From positions 18,500-32,526 of the forward strand of contig DBRA01000054.1 in NCBI GenBank assembly GCA_002305445.1: DNA of 14,027 nucleotides, written 5' to 3'. Under the pieces are notes generated by a model that did no database searches, was not told where the DNA came from, and worked only from the letters and a program-made list of their open reading frames with translations. Position 1 is the stretch's first letter. The number at the start of each line of letters is the position of its first letter. This document shows positions 12,063 to 14,027 of the stretch, in pieces. Source of the stretch: Clostridiales bacterium UBA1380 (GTDB lineage: Bacteria; Bacillota; Clostridia; Oscillospirales; CAG-272). Both the position numbers and the translations under genes were made by a program.

Positions 12063-14027
12063 TTACTTCTTCTCCTGCCCGGCTCCCTTGTCTTCCGCCG
12101 ATTCTGCCGGCTGCTCGGCTTTTTTGCGTCTGCCGCGTCTGCTGTGGGACGTCTTTTTCTGTTCGGCTTTTTCGACCGCCGTCTCCGATGCCGCGGGCTG
12201 AGCTTTTGTCGGCTCGGGCTTCATCTCTTCCTTCGGCATCTCCGCTTTTGGCTTGTCGGAGCTTTCCTGCGTTTTCTTTTGCTTCGTCTTTCTCTCTGCC
12301 GCCGCCTTCTTCTCCTGCGCTTTCTCTTCGGACTTTGTCTGCGTCTGCTTTGCCGCGGCATCATCGGTCTTCTGCTGCTGCTTCTTCGTCGTCTGAGCTT
12401 TCGACTTTTCGGACTTCGCGGGTTCAGGCTGTTCCGTCTTGTTAACGTCCGGTGCAGCCGCATCCGCTTCTTTCGCGGCGGACTGCTTCGCCTTCGGCTG
12501 CTCTTTCTTTTCGGCAGCTTTGCCTGATGCGGACTTCTGCTGATCGCCGTTTTCTGAAGCGGCTTTCTTTCTGCCGCGTCTGCCGCGCGACGACGTCTTT
12601 TTCTGCTCCGGCTTTGCCGCTTCCGTTTCGGCCGGTGCTGCGCCTTCAAGCTTTACGTCCGCGGCAGCGGTCTGCGACTCGCTTCCCGCCGCTTCACCGG
12701 CATCTTCAGCCGACGCCGCGTTTTCGGGTTTGTTATCGACGGACCCGGTCGGCACCTTGCCTTCAGATTCGGCTTCGGTTGTATCGACAGGTGCTTCAAC
12801 TTCATGTTTTACTTCGGCCGCGGTATCCGCCGGCTTTGCATCGTCCGGCGACACGGCTGCGCCGGTCTCGACGCGATGCGCCCCAACAGCCGCGGCGGCG
12901 GCGTCGACCGCTTCGCCGGCGGCTTTTATGATTTCGCTCGCCTCTTTCTCTTCCGCCTTTGCAAGCGTTACTTCCGGCGTTTCATCGGGCTCTATGGGCA
13001 TCGCGTCGGAATCGAAGCGGCGGTAGCGGACCGCGCGAACCGGCGACTGCGCTACACTGTATGGTCTTTCCGTGACCTCGACGGGCACCGGATCGGCTAC
13101 CGGCTTCGGAATGAAGTTCGTAAAATCTGTTCGCCTGCGCAGTGACGATATCGAGCGCGGGCCTATAATGACGGGTGCGGTCTCGAACACCTTTGCTTCC
13201 GTCGCGTGTGTGTCTGTCTGTTCCGCGACGCGCTGTTCGGCGCGTTCGGGAAGCGGCTGCGGCGTCGGTATCGGGGGCGCCGTGACCTGCAGCTGCTCGA
13301 TTTCATCAACCGCGCCGGCGGTTTCGGGTTCTGCGTCAGCTTCGGGTGCTGTCGCCTCGGGAACAATGTCGGCGTCCGCATCGATGTGCACTGTTTCAAC
13401 AGGCACTGCCTCGACCGGTACCGGTTCGGGCTGCACGGATGCGACCGGCGCTGTTTCAAAAGGCTCCGCTTCAGCCGGCACAGCTTCAACATGCGCGGGT
13501 TCGTCCGCCGGATGCTCTGTCGATACGGCGGGAGCGACCTTCATCGCACCGGCGGCCGGCTTGACAGTCGTTGCGGTGCGGCGCGGACGCGGCTTGTTTT
13601 CGCCCGTGATTTCGTCGACCGCATGCGGCAGAACGCCGTCTTTGACTCGGACATAAATCTGATTGAAGTTCTTGCCGACGACGGAGCGCATGTCGAAGTA
13701 GCCGAGCGAGCGTATCAGGTTGGAAAGACGGGCAAACTTGTAATTGCGGACGTCGAAGTCGGGCAGGCGCTTTATCAGGATGTTGCCGATCTCGCCGAGC
13801 GAGCACCAGCCGTCGTCGTCGGATGCGTCGTCGACGATCTGCGCGATCTGGCGTCCGATTTCCGCGAGCGGTGCGACGGGGCCGCCGGGCTCGACCTTCG
13901 CTTCGGCAAGCGACGAGCCCTGCGCGATGAGGTCCAGATATTTGAACTTGTTGCATGCGCTTTTAAACGCCGTAGGCGTCATGCGCGCACCCATGCCGAT
14001 AACGGTCATGCCGGATTCGCGCAGGCG
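12063..14027 (-). CDS. NYN-domain / OST-HTH (LOTUS) protein with long low-complexity tail, N-terminus cut by window edge
   Basis: The frame stays open to the right edge, so the ATG at 14009 is internal; 654 codons are visible. Numbering from that ATG, residues before 1 to about 27 (RLRESG, then GARMTPTAFKSACNKFKYLD) are the end of a NYN/LabA-like PIN-type nuclease domain. About 48-123 is an OST-HTH/LOTUS domain, an RNA-binding winged helix: GWCSLGEIGNILIKRLPDF (67-85) and FARLSNLIRSLGYFDMR (92-108). This pairing is a known bacterial arrangement thought to act on RNA. The rest (about 130-648) is low in complexity: acidic and rich in A, E, P and V to about 465, then rich in K, Q, E and A. Two basic boxes, RGRRGRKK (475-482) and RRGRRKK (624-630), recall RNA-binding patches. 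A more ordinary segment lies at about 275-340. Tail function is unknown; RNA or degradosome-like scaffolding is inference. It converges on the terminator at 11958. Confidence 0.85.
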   Translation of the reverse strand, partial: RLRESGMTVIGMGARMTPTAFKSACNKFKYLDLIAQGSSLAEAKVEPGGPVAPLAEIGRQIAQIVDDASDDDGWCSLGEIGNILIKRLPDFDVRNYKFARLSNLIRSLGYFDMRSVVGKNFNQIYVRVKDGVLPHAVDEITGENKPRPRRTATTVKPAAGAMKVAPAVSTEHPADEPAHVEAVPAEAEPFETAPVASVQPEPVPVEAVPVETVHIDADADIVPEATAPEADAEPETAGAVDEIEQLQVTAPPIPTPQPLPERAEQRVAEQTDTHATEAKVFETAPVIIGPRSISSLRRRTDFTNFIPKPVADPVPVEVTERPYSVAQSPVRAVRYRRFDSDAMPIEPDETPEVTLAKAEEKEASEIIKAAGEAVDAAAAAVGAHRVETGAAVSPDDAKPADTAAEVKHEVEAPVDTTEAESEGKVPTGSVDNKPENAASAEDAGEAAGSESQTAAADVKLEGAAPAETEAAKPEQKKTSSRGRRGRKKAASENGDQQKSASGKAAEKKEQPKAKQSAAKEADAAAPDVNKTEQPEPAKSEKSKAQTTKKQQQKTDDAAAKQTQTKSEEKAQEKKAAAERKTKQKKTQESSDKPKAEMPKEEMKPEPTKAQPAASETAVEKAEQKKTSHSRRGRRKKAEQPAESAEDKGAGQEKK
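12120..12164 (-). repeat. Basic-box repeat, copy near the C-terminus of the NYN protein
   Basis: This stretch encodes EQKKTSHSRRGRRKK (residues 616-630 in visible numbering). It resembles the copy at 12564-12608 in protein and in DNA, including the shared GACGTCTTTTTCTG on the plus strand, which suggests an internal duplication. Confidence 0.6.
12564..12608 (-). repeat. Basic-box repeat, first copy in the NYN protein tail
   Basis: This stretch encodes EQKKTSSRGRRGRKK (residues 468-482). It marks the switch from the acidic to the lysine-rich part of the tail and pairs with the copy at 12120-12164. Confidence 0.6.

Noticed and set aside
12049..12201. Short plus-strand frame starting MKRRNYFF with an AGAGGAAA upstream
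   Set aside because: It lies just past a strong terminator with no promoter, overlaps the NYN gene antisense and shows no similarity or composition expected of a real small protein.
11970..12527. Plus-strand Leu/Phe/Arg-rich open frame that looks like a membrane protein
   Set aside because: It begins inside the terminator and is the complement of the Lys/Glu/Gln-rich tail of the NYN protein, which produces Leu/Phe codons on the other strand.

Overview
The window looks like chromosomal DNA from a high-GC, Gram-positive member of the Clostridia (an Oscillospirales-like gut or sediment lineage is my inference). Supporting signs are strong Shine-Dalgarno sites, sigma-A-type promoters, an Obg of Firmicutes layout, a DUF4330 gene paired with an O-antigen-ligase-type membrane protein, a UgtP-like glycolipid glycosyltransferase, and a clostridial-type F420-ligase homologue. 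I see no tRNA, rRNA, CRISPR array, insertion sequence, phage gene or attachment site. Base composition is even across the genes, so nothing points to recent transfer.

Left half, minus strand, read from right to left: rimM and trmD (ribosome assembly and tRNA methylation, overlapping by one base), a large O-antigen-ligase-family membrane protein, a DUF4330 protein, the Obg GTPase, and after a 165-base gap the 5' part of an L-ribulose-5-phosphate 4-epimerase gene that runs off the left edge. The series starts from a clear minus-strand promoter (5879-5907) and has a strong hairpin in the rimM leader.

Right half, plus strand: a divergent promoter (5967-5995) drives glyA (serine hydroxymethyltransferase). 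Then come a LysR-type regulator, murI (glutamate racemase), a fused DUF1653/F420-ligase-like protein and a UgtP-like glycosyltransferase. The block ends at a strong terminator (11958-11997). Converging on that terminator from the right edge is a minus-strand gene for an NYN nuclease-type protein with an OST-HTH/LOTUS domain and a tail of about 520 residues that is first acidic, then lysine-rich. Its N-terminus lies outside the window.

Most genes are housekeeping. An envelope theme recurs: murI makes D-glutamate for peptidoglycan, the UgtP-like enzyme would make membrane glycolipid, and the ligase/DUF4330 pair probably handles a surface polymer. The least explained parts are the DUF1653/F420-ligase-like fusion with a possible internal start, the ligase/DUF4330 pair, the NYN-LOTUS protein with its long tail, and several strong non-terminator hairpins in intergenic leaders.
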